The position numbers were made by a program, and so were the translations under genes. Positions 1 through 11,956 of a stretch of 60,279 nucleotides of DNA are shown here, piece by piece. Within the stretch, counting starts at the first letter, position 1. Every line of letters begins with the position of its first letter. Location: NCBI GenBank assembly GCA_021014945.1, contig MU266499.1:1-60279 (forward strand). Reading direction: 5' to 3'. The notes under the pieces are model-generated. The model was not told the DNA's origin. It ran no database searches and saw nothing but the letters and a program-made list of their open reading frames with translations. The DNA comes from Leucogyrophana mollusca. Taxonomy: Eukaryota > Basidiomycota > Agaricomycetes > Boletales.

Positions 1-527
1 TTCATGATCACCCCAACTACGCCGGGCGAGTGAACGTGTTCAATTCCGCCGTGGCAACATACTACGCCCCCAGCGACCCAAGTGGAGTCGGCGGGATGCA
101 TTGCGAACACATTCGTGCGGCCCCATCGTGGCGCAATGGCCCCGGTCGCTACGACTGCGTTTTCGTCAATACCAACAATGCTGAGGGCATCAACGGCATG
201 GATATTGTCCGCGTGCAATGTTTTTTTTCATTCAGTTTTCGAGGAATTTACTACACTTGTGCTCTCGCTCACTGGTTCATACCCATCAGCAATGAACCAG
301 ATAGGGACACGGGGATGTGGATGGTCCGTCCCCTATTCCACGATGATGGGTCTCGTGATATCTCCATCATTCACACTGATTCGATCTTCCGCGCAGCTCA
401 TTTATTGCCCCTCTTCGGACAAGACTTTATACCTTCCGATATCAATCATCACAACTCACTGGATGCTTACCGTGGATTCTACGTCAACAAATATGCTGAC
501 CATCATGCCTTCGAGATAGCGTCTTAG
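1..527 (+). mobile_element. 3' end of a Plavaka/KDZ-type DNA transposase gene
   Basis: The reading frame is open from the window edge and ends in TAG at 525-527, so only the C-terminal part (about 175 residues) is present. I read, in order, an ATYYAPSDPSGVGGM-like segment, RYDCVFVNT, FFSFSFRG, a CALAHWF strand, DTGMW, a SIIHTDSI helix and a closing FYVNKYADHHAFEIA. This series is familiar to me as the C-terminal tail of proteins encoded by Plavaka-like (Kyakuja-Dileera-Zisupton group) transposons of agaricomycetes. The catalytic core would lie upstream, outside the window. No frameshift or stop interrupts the visible part, so the copy may be recent. No terminal inverted repeat was identified downstream. 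The assignment rests on remembered family sequence, not on a search. Confidence 0.65.
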
Positions 528-1212
528 TGTTACCATTACTTGCATTATTTACAGTTACAGATTGGCTTTCAATGTCTTCGTGTCACCTTAGTTTACTCTT
601 GATTCATGTCTTAGTGGTTTGTGGCTTGAAATGACTTGGCACGTGCCGCAAAACAGCTTAAAGCTACTCGAGGCAATGACAATCACTTGGTTCGTTTTGG
701 TGGACTTTTCGGCGACCTTATCTGAAGTTTTCGATCAAGCGCCCTCAAGTCCAAATTAAGATTTTGAGATTTTCCTGATGCTGTACAGCAGAGATGTCTC
801 ATGGCCCGAGACGGCTAGGTTATTCGAACCCAAAGCGACGGGAAAGCAAGCCCTGTTTGGTGGGGGAACAGGGCTGCGGGAGAACAGTTCAGCTAACCAT
901 TTCGCAGCGCCAGGGGTTTCCGAACTTGGAATGTGGGCTCAACTGGGGTAGATTGGCGCATTACGCATTTGAGCTGAAAATTGGTTCGAGCGGCATATAG
1001 CTGGGCCGCCGGACTCAAGAATAGATATACCATACTCTGCCCGGAGCTACGAGGAGATGCCCTGAGAAACGTTGACAATTGGCGCCAGGTTTACTCTCCC
1101 GGGACGCAGCCTACATACCGGCTGATCAGGGATCGCTTCAGCAGCACACATTTTCCAGCGCTTCAGGTCTCGAAAGGCTACACTGATAACACCATCGAAT
1201 TGCATCAAAAGA
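528..1212. other. Intergenic, no gene seen
   Basis: This stretch lies between the transposase tail and the 3' end of the first DUF6533 gene. Short open frames on both strands show no family resemblance. Transposon terminal sequence may lie here but I could not identify it. Confidence 0.4.
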
Positions 1213-2516
1213 TTAAGGGGTGCTTGGGTCTGCTTCGGGACTCGGAGGCTCGATGAGGATGTGAGAAGTAATCACGGGAGCAGCTCTGTTCGAAGAGGGA
1301 CAATCCTGGTCGTCCAACACCAAGTGATGCATGTTTATGATAATTCTGCAGCCCTGTTAACAAAATATGAAAGCGAAAACTTGACGAAATCAAAATACCA
1401 CTTACCGCACAAGAATATGTCGCAATAACCCACCTTTGAAGAGTAAGAATCTCGGTCGAGGTGAGGACAACGAGCACGACATACGGATATAATGTCGACG
1501 CGAGGGAACCATGGGCAGCGATCAACAGAATGGACGATATTATCAATGTTGCTAGAGAAAACCTTCAATCCCTGCGAGTGACAGTAGACGGGTGACGAGT
1601 AACCACCTGTCATTGCAAGAAAGGCTAGCGTTCCGTCACGGAGCATCAGTTTGATTATGGGAGAGGTTTGGTTTATGCTTCTACGGCTGCTGATACACTT
1701 GACGATAGTCAGCAGCAGGACCGAGCACTCTATGATAACAAAAGTGAAACTGCATATGTGATCAGTTGATTGGCTTTGCTCCTTCGGGCCCTGTGAACAT
1801 AGAGTGGACCTACATAAATGATGTAGAGGAAGATCCCACATGGGTAATACTGCACATGTAATCGAATTGGGTCTCCGGAACGCTGAGGACCAAGCCGACA
1901 ATTGCGACAACGGTGCCGGCAACAGCGAGAAAGATAAGGAAGGCCGAAATTCGGTAGTCCCGGTTGTATAACGCGTAAACTGGATAATTTAACCTGAGGG
2001 TGGGAGCGACGTGGAGGGATGGTGTGCTCACGTCGCAGCATGAGAATGATCTCAACCAATGTGACAAGGATCTGACACATGGACACTTGCAATGCAAGAA
2101 AGGACTTGCAGCTGAAAGATGGATTACGAGAGCGTATTCCAAGGAAGCGGTTCCCGCTGTAGAATGGCCAATCATACCCTTTCAGATGAGTGAAGAGTCT
2201 GACGAATGAAAACACATGCATAAGGGAGCCCAATCCAACATATCTTGTTAGCAAGAATAACCATTTTAGCGGTGATTTATACGGTTTACTATTAAGTTGC
2301 CGGCACGTCAGACAACGTGCATCAGGATGTAGCAATCGTCAAGCACCTACCTCCAGACAAATCTGACCTCGTCGCCAAATGTTATGCAAAACTCCCAAGT
2401 CAGAAAGCTTAGGGCGCTGACTGTGTTGCTTCATTAGTATTGTCTTCGAGAGCCCATTTCTAATCCCAAAAAAGACACACCCGAATTTGAAGTTAAGTTT
2501 CTGTCGATGCTCGCCA
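1213..2516 (-). CDS. DUF6533-type seven-helix membrane protein, paralog 1
   Basis: This is a multi-exon gene. Exon 1 encodes about 12 residues starting MASIDRN. A phase-1 intron then leads into SALSFLTWEFCITFGDEV, the typical first helix and acidic GDEV motif of DUF6533 proteins, followed by VRFVWR. Further blocks are KSPLKWLFLLTRYVGLGS, a VYALYNRDYRISAFLIFL helix, LSVPETQF, FTFVIIECSVLLLTIVK and LMLRDGTLAFLAM. The last membrane exon ends at YSCA, and the final exon begins GCRIIINMHH and ends PPSPEADPSTP with TAA at 1213-1215. The N-terminal exon, intron phases and GCR...IN final exon match paralogs 2 and 3, which supports both ends. Function is unknown: these are expanded agaricomycete membrane proteins without an established ligand. 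No break was seen. Confidence 0.72.
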
Positions 2517-3178
2517 TACAGAGATCAACTTGACGAAACTCGCCATGAGTACCAGGGGAGGTTGTGTTGTGCGGGTCTTATATATATCTCACTCAATCAG
2601 CCGGCGGAGGTCCAGAATCAAGGAGGTTTCCGAAAGAAGTGCAGGGTCATAGACGTTGTGATATGGTTGATTGTGAACCTGTACCTTTTCAAACTCCTCA
2701 TGTCCCGGGACGTTGCTGCGTCAGCACAACTTCAAAGCTTCAGGGAGTCTGAAAGTTGAAACAACGTCAGTCCCCCAATATGAGTACTTAATACAGCACA
2801 GCTTGGACACTCCCGTTGCAGCTCATATATCACTTGTATCCCCGGACAGAAGAAAGTCGCTCCACTCCTTATCGCTGACACCGAAATGATGGCTGCTGCG
2901 GGAGTATCCGTGATCATGGGCCAACCGTACCGTCAGGGAGGTGACAGGCACGCGGCTTATACTGGCTTATGCTAAGGACCTCGGTAAGGCGTGATTTTGC
3001 CGCTATCCGCACCTCCTGACATTGGGTGAGCACTCAATGAGACCGAGGCAGGTGGTTGTACGCAACTGTCGGCCTCCCTTCCGCAACATGATGAGTTCCG
3101 ATTATCACCGCTTGCGATGCATTACTATATTTTTTGTCATAAATGCGTTGTCGGCACTCCCGAAATGAACACCCGGAC
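2517..3178. other. Intergenic between two DUF6533 paralogs
   Basis: This is the upstream region of paralog 1 and the downstream region of paralog 2. Nothing recognisable was seen on either strand. Confidence 0.4.
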
Positions 3179-4508
3179 CTAACAAACTTCGATGCTCTCG
3201 ATGTGATTTGCAGGCGCGATGGCAATTTGAGTGGTAATCAGAGGCGGAGAGTCCACACGGTCGCTTGCCGACAACGTATGCATATTGATGACTGCCCTGC
3301 ATCCCTAAAGCTGAGGTATGAAGCGCGCCGCTCTGAAGAAAAACTAGGGGACTGACGGCGCAAGAATAGATGGCGATGAACCACCTGGGGTCTGGATGAG
3401 AGCCAGAAGGAACAAGGGCGCGAGAACAACTTACGGGTGCAACAACGATACAAATTCGCCGTGAGCGACGGTGAGCAGCACTGATAGTGGTAGCACCATC
3501 GCTAAATTTGGGCGAACATGAGCGTTATCCAACATTGGCGAGGGAACTGGAGGGCTGACATAATAGTACAAGGAAGGTCAAAGTACCATCCCGTAGCATC
3601 AATACGATCATAGGCGCACGCCTTGTCGAAGTGCGCAAGATGCATATGCACTTAACGACCGTCAAAAAGAGGAGTATTCCCTCGATTATGACAAAAGTGA
3701 AACTGGTTGACAGGTAAATGCCATCATTTATGACCGGGAACATGTGACCGGTGATCACCTACCTGAAGTATGTTACTGAAGACGATATATATGTCATGTC
3801 GCACATCGCGGTAAACTGAGTCTCCGGCACTGTAAGAATCAGCCCTATGATCGCGATGACGGTACCGGAAACCGAGAGGGAGACGAGAAAGGCCTTCATC
3901 CGATGGTCTTGATTATAGAGTGCGTAGACTAACTGATGTTGCTCAGATAATAAATGATGCGAGAATGGACAGAACGTGCCTCGTAGCATAAGAATAAGCT
4001 CTACAAGGGTGATCATCACTTGAACCGTGGACACCTGGACTATGAGCCAGGTTTTGCAGGCTTTTGGTGAGTCACTGGTAGGGAAACCAATGTAGTGGTT
4101 GCTGCTGAAAGTTTTAAATTGGTTCGTTCGGTTAGAAGAAGACACTGTAACCAAAACTAGAGACATACGCGAGTGAGCCAATACCGAAATATTTTGTTAG
4201 CAAGTACAACGATTTCACTGGAGACCTGAAACTTTTCCTACGCGATATCAGCAGAGGACCAACTTGATTAGGGTCGGTGCGGCGACGGTGAAAGCCACAT
4301 GGGGACACAAAGACAGCCTCACCCCCAAATGAACGCCACTTCATCATCAAACGTGATACATAGCTCCCAGAAGAGAAACCCTAGTGCACCAACTAGAGAA
4401 AGCAATCCGCATCAGCAATCTCAGCGCACTCTATAAAGATTGTGACATACCCGACGATGCAATCAGCGCATCGATGTTTGCTGAGGGAAGTATAGCAGGG
4501 TTACTCAT
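3179..4508 (-). CDS. DUF6533-type seven-helix membrane protein, paralog 2
   Basis: Exon 1 encodes about 19 residues (MSNPAILPSANIDALIASS). A phase-1 intron is followed by GALGFLFWELCITFDDEV, the DUF6533 start helix with its DDEV motif. Later blocks are SPVKSLYLLTKYFGIGSLAY, QVMITLVELILMLRG, a VYALYNQDHRMKAFLV helix, LTVPETQFTAM, FTFVIIEGILLFLTVVK and LMLRDGTLTFL. The exon before the last ends at IYSCA with a GTCAGT donor. The final exon starts GCRAVINMHT and stops with TAG at 3179-3181. Gene order and exon structure copy paralog 1, so the pair probably arose by tandem duplication. Intron positions are inferred by aligning the three paralogs. Function is unknown. Confidence 0.72.
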
Positions 4509-5236
4509 GACACTTGAAGAAGGCTGGTCGCACGCGGGTCGCACACTTATTTTCACCATGTCCTTCTTATAAGTACCACGACATATACACCCCGCATTGA
4601 TGAATTTCCGCCAAGATCTTCAAATGGGAGAGGGTCAACGTAAGGTGACAGCGTGTACAGATTGTGGGGGCATGGTGAACGGTTCGTCCTCTTCCTCGCA
4701 TTCAGCGTGGCACCGGGGGCAGGATAGTCTCAACGACGAATTCAAAGATATTGTCGCTGCATTGAAGGAATTAAGGCAAGGCAGGTGCACGGCGATTCAG
4801 GACTTCGGGTTGTGAGAGTTTGCGCACGTGTGTCGTTGGTCTGACGATGATTGCCAAGGTGTGGGAAGCTTTTTGTTTGGAACCCCGCAGCTTCCCCCTT
4901 TCCCTCCAAGTCCCTGTACAGACATGCGAACATCCATCGAATAAGTTCCCAAGAAAATAGTCAGTATAGTTTACAGCCCTAGATACAAGGTGATGTGTGC
5001 GTGATGAGTCAGTGATGATAAATGATATGTCAGAGCGGAGTAGAGACTGCGCCAGACGATGCATGGCAAAAATAATGTACGAATGTCCAATTACTACACG
5101 GTGAGCAGCAGTCAATGCAATTAGCGAGGATGGATAGGAGCATGGAAGTCCAAGAGAAAACATAAATGTCCAAGAAACCAAGATATCAAGGGATATAAAA
5201 CAGCAGATCGATACCCTTAGCGTCCAAGGATCATCG
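4509..5236. other. Intergenic, one doubtful 72-codon plus-strand frame
   Basis: A frame at 4597-4815 (+) encodes a short acidic and serine-rich peptide with CTDCGG. It has no partner exon or family resemblance, so I do not call it a gene. No other feature was seen. Confidence 0.3.
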
Positions 5237-7518
5237 CTAGTCCGTAAGACGAAGCATGTCACCTTCAAAGATGATATCGCCCCTGTCCTGTAGAGCGGCG
5301 GCCGCTTTGACGACCTCGGCGGTATCGAAGTCCTCGTGCTTATCGACGGGCATGGCAGCGTTGAGATACGTTAGTAAAGCCGAGATTGTCATGTCGTCCG
5401 TCGTCTCGTAGGTAGTCATGAAGAGATATGAGATCGACGAGAAGATGAAACTCATCCTGTTGGAGGCGGCAACGGCGCATCAACATGGCAGCCCGATCAT
5501 AATGAGTAGAAACAGATGCCGATAAAACGTACCGGCCAGGTGCAGTGTCTAAATCCGCTAGATTCAGGGAGAGCCGGCGAGCCAAGCGGCTTGACGAAGC
5601 CAGGGTATCGGTTGAAAAGGAAAGGTCTGCATCTGCCTTGCCCTTAGGGCGAATGGGGCGCGATGCGTGGAGCAGCTTCTTCGCAGGCACAGAGGTTTCC
5701 GAGCCTGTCCAGGGCGGGCCGAGCCGGGCGTCGCCGTCCAACCGGTGTTTCTTCGCTGAATGAGATAACGGCCGTACCTCTGGCATCGCCGGAGCCTTGG
5801 CCTTGCGTTTTTCCTCTGATCGCGAGAGCCTCTCATCTTCACGATGCTCCATAGCATCGTCTGATTCAAGTTCATCTTCAGCCGAGGCATCATCGTCTGT
5901 CAGGCCGTCATCATCGTTGCCTTGAGCTAGACCGCGGTTCGCCCGCATCTCGGCGACTCCTGCGGCTTTCTGGGCTCGCCTCTCACTATAAGTAGAGACG
6001 AAGTTCATTTGAATCAGCGAAAAATATGCGCAAAGCGAAAGAAAGCCCGCCCGCGTGAGAAGTGAGGGAAACGACACTCACTGTCTAGCCAAACATTTCC
6101 CGCGATGTTGTAGCCATGGGTACGCACAATATGAGCTATCTTGCCTGAGTTGGACCCATTTCTTGCAAAGAGAACAGAAAACTCTGTTTGGCTCAACCTC
6201 GCCGACGAATGGGTCGGCCCTGAGAGAAGCCGCTCTTTGCTCGGCGTTTCGCCGGCGAGATTCGTGCGCGGGAGGGAAGCTGGTAGGAGTGAGGTCCTTG
6301 AACGAAGAGGGCGGTGACCCAGATTGCGCGGACCGGGGGGCGATCGGCTTGGCGCTAGTAGATGGACCAGGGGTCGAGTGATTTGTCTGTCGCACGACCG
6401 GTGCGGCGACTTCCGGCTGTTGGCTGGAGTGAGAGGGGATACCGCTGATAGTCGCTGGGCTAGCGAGAAATCGTTTACATATGGCTGGGAGGTATATCGA
6501 GAGTGGTAATGCTTACCTCGAGGTAGATGGTCCTTCCTCCCGACCCGGAGACGATGTAGATGCACCATTCGCCTTCTGGCATGATGTACGATGGTGCAGC
6601 CATTTCTGCACCGCTTGCATATGGTTATCTGGGCTTATAGCTATCCAGCGGTCGCAGACATTGCATAACACACGCTCAGCATCGAATTTACGAATGTCAG
6701 GGTCCTTGGTAAACAAGGAATTTCTTTCTTCGAGAGCATAAACGTTTTTGCTATTTCTGAGAGTGAGTGAGTGCTGATAAACATCGGAGAAAGTCACTGA
6801 TTTGCTCACATCTTCTTCGATAGGCAACTCTTGCGGTGAGCATCCCAGGGTATTGAACAATATGTGGAATTAGGGCGCAAACGTATCCATTTGTCGCAGG
6901 ATGCACAGAGGACACGGTAGGCTTCGAACTGAGCGACGTAAGGATCCGCTCGCAAATAATCGATGCGCTCCTCTTCTGTCCGCTTTGCTCGGCGCCGCTT
7001 CGCAGGGGGATTCGCAAGAGCCTCGGCTGTGCTTTCTGGAGTGTAGACCACAGGCTCTGGCACAGCCTGGGTGGTATTGGCACTGCTTGGACGTAAAATG
7101 AGTGTCCGCGCTGCGGCTAATACCAGGGTCTTACCATTGCTGACGATGGGCGTCCCAATGCTTGAGCGTAAAGCCGCCGGAATTATCATCTCGGAATGAC
7201 ACCCCTTCACCGCATACTTCGCAGATGACACGACCAGTTTCGTATTCCCCTTTGGTGGTGCTTTGTGGACTATTTCCATCGTCGGCTTGGGCATCTGGTA
7301 GATCCCCCGCTTCCGGGTGTGCTTTACGCTTTCGGGGGTTGCTACGGGATCCATGAGCGGTGATGACGATTATATGGCTGCGAACTCACAAGCTGGATGA
7401 GGTGGACGCCCCCGGGCTAGTAGTGCCAGTCCTGACCCGGGTCGCATTAAAAATCGGCAGGACGTAGCTAGGGAAGTAGTACGTACCTTGGCGAGCCGAC
7501 ATCGATGTCCTCCGTCAT
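5237..7518 (-). CDS. Four-finger C2HC zinc-binding protein with basic/acidic linker
   Basis: I start at ATG 7518 (MTEDIDVGSP) because the first intron (donor GTACGT at 7486) then opens a long frame rich in basic residues. Four repeats follow, each C-x2-C, 17-21 residues, W-x2-H-x3-C. Their ends read WDAHRQQC (near 7130), WDAHRKSC (near 6880), WLHHRTSC (near 6560) and WLQHRGKC (near 6090). Each repeat is led by an RV[LIF]C start, and fingers 2 and 4 by LRADP[YF]V. After finger 4 a linker carries a strongly acidic stretch (DDDGLTDDDASAEDELESDD) and basic patches. A short final exon (5237-5455) could fold as a winged helix: DDMTISALLTYLNAA, then FDTAEVVKAAAALQDRG, then a strand pair. I do not know a named family. 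Zinc and nucleic-acid binding are inferred from the residues. The related gene at 10858-11956 shares the finger. Confidence 0.7.
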
Positions 7519-10500
7519 AAATTGACTATAACTGCAACAAGGGAAAGATACAAGGAATAAACTGGAAAGTAAAGAGAAAATGCTAAGAGGGAGATTATGG
7601 AGGGGGGAGTAAAGAATGGGCTTAATATGTGTAAGCTAGTTCGGGTCCAAAGCGTATTTACAGAAACAGCAGAGAAAATATGTCACAGAATCGGGAGCTC
7701 GAGAACATAACCACATCCCATTTCGCACGTATTTCAAACTCCGAAAAACATTATACGTTAATAAACTCAGGTACAAACATCCCCGAAGTGGCGGTTCTGC
7801 TTCCACTCCGAGTCGGTGTCGAAATTTGGGTCGGCTCGCCGCCGGTATATCTTCTAGGCGCACAGCTCAACGACGAAATATTGATTACAATGTGTATCCA
7901 CCCTCTGCTGTCTCTACCCTCTTGGCCGAGTCAAAAACGGCATCTATGCGCTTTGTTCTATTGTCCAGGATCATGACATCTCCCGTCACCTAGTAAAAGA
8001 GACATCAAATGGGCTGTTCTGCGAGCAACCGTTCGCCTTCTGTTCTTTCGACCGATTATTTCATGACTACAGTACTCTCGGTCATAATATGAACTAGGTG
8101 CTGCAGTGCAACGAAGCTGGCTAGTTCAAGCTAGAAAGTTACTAATCCAGAAAACCAGTGGTCTTCTTTTACATATAGCTCGCATTCACAGCACGCAGCT
8201 GCTCCCTTCGGGTCTAAGACGGAACTCTATGTTTGCTCGGTTCATGTCACGATAGACATCTCAATCGCAACCGCACGGCGCGCGGTCACGATCATCCTCG
8301 GTTATTCTGTCAAGTCCTTGTGTTTCTCAGACTTACTGGCCGTAAGTGTCTCCATTTCCTGTCCTGTCGTCCTCCACTCTGAAGCTGCTTTCATTGCTGC
8401 GGGCGCTAGTGCTGTTCACAATAAACGCCTCAGAGTCTCCGCCATCGTCACATCGATATCCGCCGGCATAAAACAGTACGCACGGCATCGTTTAGGTTGC
8501 TTAAATTAGGTTCACCGTGTCACAGGACTTCATGTGGTCGCCTCAATACAATTTATTTGTTCTCCTTCAAGTTGTTCCTCGTGCGAAGAAACAGACCATG
8601 TAAAGGAAATTCTCCGCGCATCATGATCTTTCTTGGATCATCATTTCCGGAACTATGTTCATGTCGTAGCATCTGATCGCCGCTGACCACGATCTTGGAA
8701 AACACATGCATCCATATGGTAAGTCGGTTCCTCCTTGGGGACGCTACGCATGGACTCCATGTTTTAGCGCATCTATATTTGCTGTGAAGAAAGCACTGTT
8801 CGACGATCAAGTCTGTATATATAACTTGTCGCTGGCCGCCCAGCCCCTCACCATGAACCCCATAGCACTGTTCTGTGTTCAAGCCCTGCTGTCACGACAC
8901 CCACACAACTACAATGGCCGTCGGTCGAAATAGCATGGTGAGGGTATCTCCTTCCGGCAAGTACGTAAACATTTTATCATCATCTAGGCGTCGATCGCGA
9001 TAGCAGGCTTTATTGAGGCACGGAGCATTCGATGCCCCAGATTTGGGTGATTTGGTGGGGTGCAGGTTATCTGATAAGTTGCTGATAAGTTACTTGCAGG
9101 CTCGTCAGCGAATCAACTTCACTCAATTGCAATTGCAAGAGCACACGCCAAACCAACGGACCAACTCTCACTGCCGTCCCCCCACGCCTTGGATAGGCGT
9201 CGATTGACATCCTGGACCACATACTTATGCTTTTGGCGAGCCTATATCACTAACCTTAACCTTTGCTTCCTCGCTTCCGCGGATTCCCAAATCAATAAGA
9301 ATATCAATGAACGCACGATCGCGGAGCGACCAAGCGCTTCACCTTACGCATCCAGCAAACAGCTCTACAAACAGACCTCGTCCATTACGCCGTCATAGTC
9401 CGGGCTAGATAGGGTCATCATCATCACGTGGCGGAATTCTCTGATGCCGGGGGATCCTCCAAGCAGCCACTGAAACTATACTTTCCCATAGCCGCCTTCC
9501 TCGATGAATGCTTTCAGCCGCTTGACAATGACGTCCAGTCCCGCAAGCCATTTGGAAAGCTCTATGTCAAGTTTTTCCTCAGAGCCTCCTTGTGCTATGC
9601 GAGCGTAGAAATCACGGCGATGCGGAGCGGCCCTGACAGCAACCTACAGAAGGGATTAAGATGCCGCAACGATAAGCGAACCGCAGGCCGGGTTTCCCGA
9701 GAAGAAGAAACTAACGTACAAATGCCAGGGACCTCACCACAAACGTATGGTGATGCCGCAGTACCTCATCATATGAGCGTTTGAAGCACGCGTGCAGTTC
9801 CAAGGAAGGTTCGGTCTGCATATGTTGAAGTGCTTTGCATAAGAACGTCAGGCCACTGGGAAATTGTGGCGTCACGATGCAACAAATCAAGGGGTTGATT
9901 TAAATGGATGAAAGGTCTACACGTACCGGGTCAGGCGCACAAGACAACCGGTGCCATGTCGATGCCCTTCTGACGTTTCGCTTCGCACAAGATTCTCAAG
10001 TGTCGAGGAACCTGAAGAAGCAGACTGATACCGTGTACGAACACCCTGAAAAAATGAATTTAAGAATAAATACTCGCAGCTATTGAATAGACGATGATAG
10101 ATACATTCCTCGATGTTACCCCTAATGTCGGATTGGACGAATGCAAACACTCCTGAACCCAAAAGGTCTGGTAGAGTTTGTCAAGATGGGACATCCGACA
10201 AACGTAATGTAAGCATACCGAACAACAGGACGAGACCGTCGGAGGCTTCCAGAAATGATGTCGTATCTACACCATCCTCAGAGATGGGAACGTCTGCGAA
10301 AGACTGGCGATTGCGTCAGCTTTCTCGGAATGGGGATACGCGTCTGAATACCTTGACTGTCTCAAAATACGGTCGAGACATATGGTTTGGAAGAGAGAAC
10401 GACTCAGCACACACGACCGCGAGAAATAGGTTGCACGTTCATGCACGTTCACGCGCTGTAGCCTCGAGGACATGTGCAAGGCAACAGCTGTGGAACAAAA

Positions 10501-10857
10501 TGAAATGGAAGAAGTCGGAAAATGTGTGAACCAATCGATTTAAGTATTTATTTTGCCACAAAAACAGTGAATAACTGTCCATCTTCTTCCAACTCCGCTT
10601 CGTGGCCGCTTGGAACCCGAGGCTGTCTTCTATGAACTGACCTTTTGGTCGGTTGGTCTTTCTGGCAATGAATCAGTTCCACAGCAATCCGATTGCAATA
10701 GGTTTTACAACGGATACTGCCTCACTGGAAAGGCATGGGAGGTCAAAGGGTTGTGTGCTAGCTGGAAACCCCGCGGCTTTGGCTGAAGGGCGAAAGGACA
10801 AAACCCAACCACGCGCTCAGACAAGGCTGCCATCGATATCCTTTGTTCCCTTTCCCA
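7519..10857. other. 3.3 kb without a supported gene
   Basis: Open frames here are short and none matched a family or joined plausibly to another exon. A 138-codon plus-strand frame at 10113-10529 is the longest and looks like chance. No tRNA, repeat or terminator was recognised. Confidence 0.4.
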
Positions 10858-11956
10858 TCAGTACACACGAGTTCGTACTGGAGAGTCGCCATCGGCAACA
10901 TGTACCTCGGCACCCTTGAAGTTGGACAAGACCTCGTCTTTTGTGGAGTACCGATATGTCCAGCCTCCAAATCCATGAATGTGATAGAATGTATTATTAT
11001 CGACTGAAAGATCAGAAGTGCGAGGTAAGTTTGATTACATGTAGGGGATAGTGCGAAACACTGATTTAGGACTCACCGGGGAATGGTACATGGAGTAAGT
11101 TCGCCTCATCTTCGTCATCTGATGAATCGAGTTCTGGTCCTGGTCGCGATTGTCCGCTCTGACCGAATGAATCGCGCGGTTGATGGTGATCCCATTGTAT
11201 TCGTCGGTATGCGGCAAGTAGTGGCTCATCTTGTCTAGAAGGCCCAGCTTCATCATCAGAGAAGCACCCGCTTGTCTGGAAAGAGCTAGTGCCCCGGTTT
11301 TGCACGAGCCGGATCTCACTGCATTGCTCCCTCCTATCAGACCGACCCTGCTTTCCTCCCTGGGGGTAACCAGTCAGTAAGCGGATCTTATTTATTCTCA
11401 GCACTATACTCACTTCCATTCTAGCCACGTCAGGACATTTGCGTTTGTGCTTAAGCCACAATCCTGGATAATATCTCGAACGCTTGTCGAGGCTGATCTC
11501 CCTGCGGCACCCCGCGCACTTGACACTCGTCGGCCCCACGTCGTACGTATACTCGTCACCTTCCAGCTCCTCCCTCCGCTCCCGTTCGCTTTTCCTCTTC
11601 TTGGACCGGCTGTGATTATCTTCGGCAGCGCCGTCACCCGCGCCAATCGCAGGTCGATTTATCCCCAGTGGTTCGTCGGGCTCGGTATCGGTCCAAGTCG
11701 AACCTGCAGGCTCGGCTGGGGGAGGGGAATGTCTGTCGTCGCTACGCATCCTGAGGTGCGCCCCTCCGGCGCACACGTTCCAGTGGTCGTTGACCATCTT
11801 GCTAACCGCACTCCATGCGGCTCGTCTGTCGTAAACAATCACCGCTTCACATCGACCGCATGTGTGTTTGCAGGTCCGATGCGAAGCTGGCTGTTGGCGA
11901 TGATGATCCGTCTGGATTGTGGCACTGCGATAAAATCGTGCGGAGGGAGAGTGCAT
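10858..11956 (-). CDS. Two-finger C2HC zinc-binding protein, paralog of the four-finger gene
   Basis: Three exons are inferred: 11956-11414, 11359-11077 and 11003-10858. The first exon holds finger A (C-x2-C ... VNDHWNVC; Val replaces the usual Trp) and finger B (CAGC ... WLKHKRKC), separated by a linker with an RSKKRKSERERR basic run that could act as a nuclear localisation signal. The second exon is polar and acidic (ELDSSDDEDEANLL). Splicing at a GTGAGT donor gives a third exon reading VDNNTFYHIHGFGGWTYRY, then FKGAEVHVADGDSPVRTRVY and TGA. If that last intron is not used, the protein ends at 11076 in PFPGES. The next in-frame stop upstream of the ATG is close, so I keep this start. Function is unknown. 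The finger spacing links it to the gene at 5237-7518. Confidence 0.65.

Noticed and set aside
4384..4572. 62-codon plus-strand frame
   Set aside because: It is antisense to the first exons of DUF6533 paralog 2, which are supported by the other paralogs.
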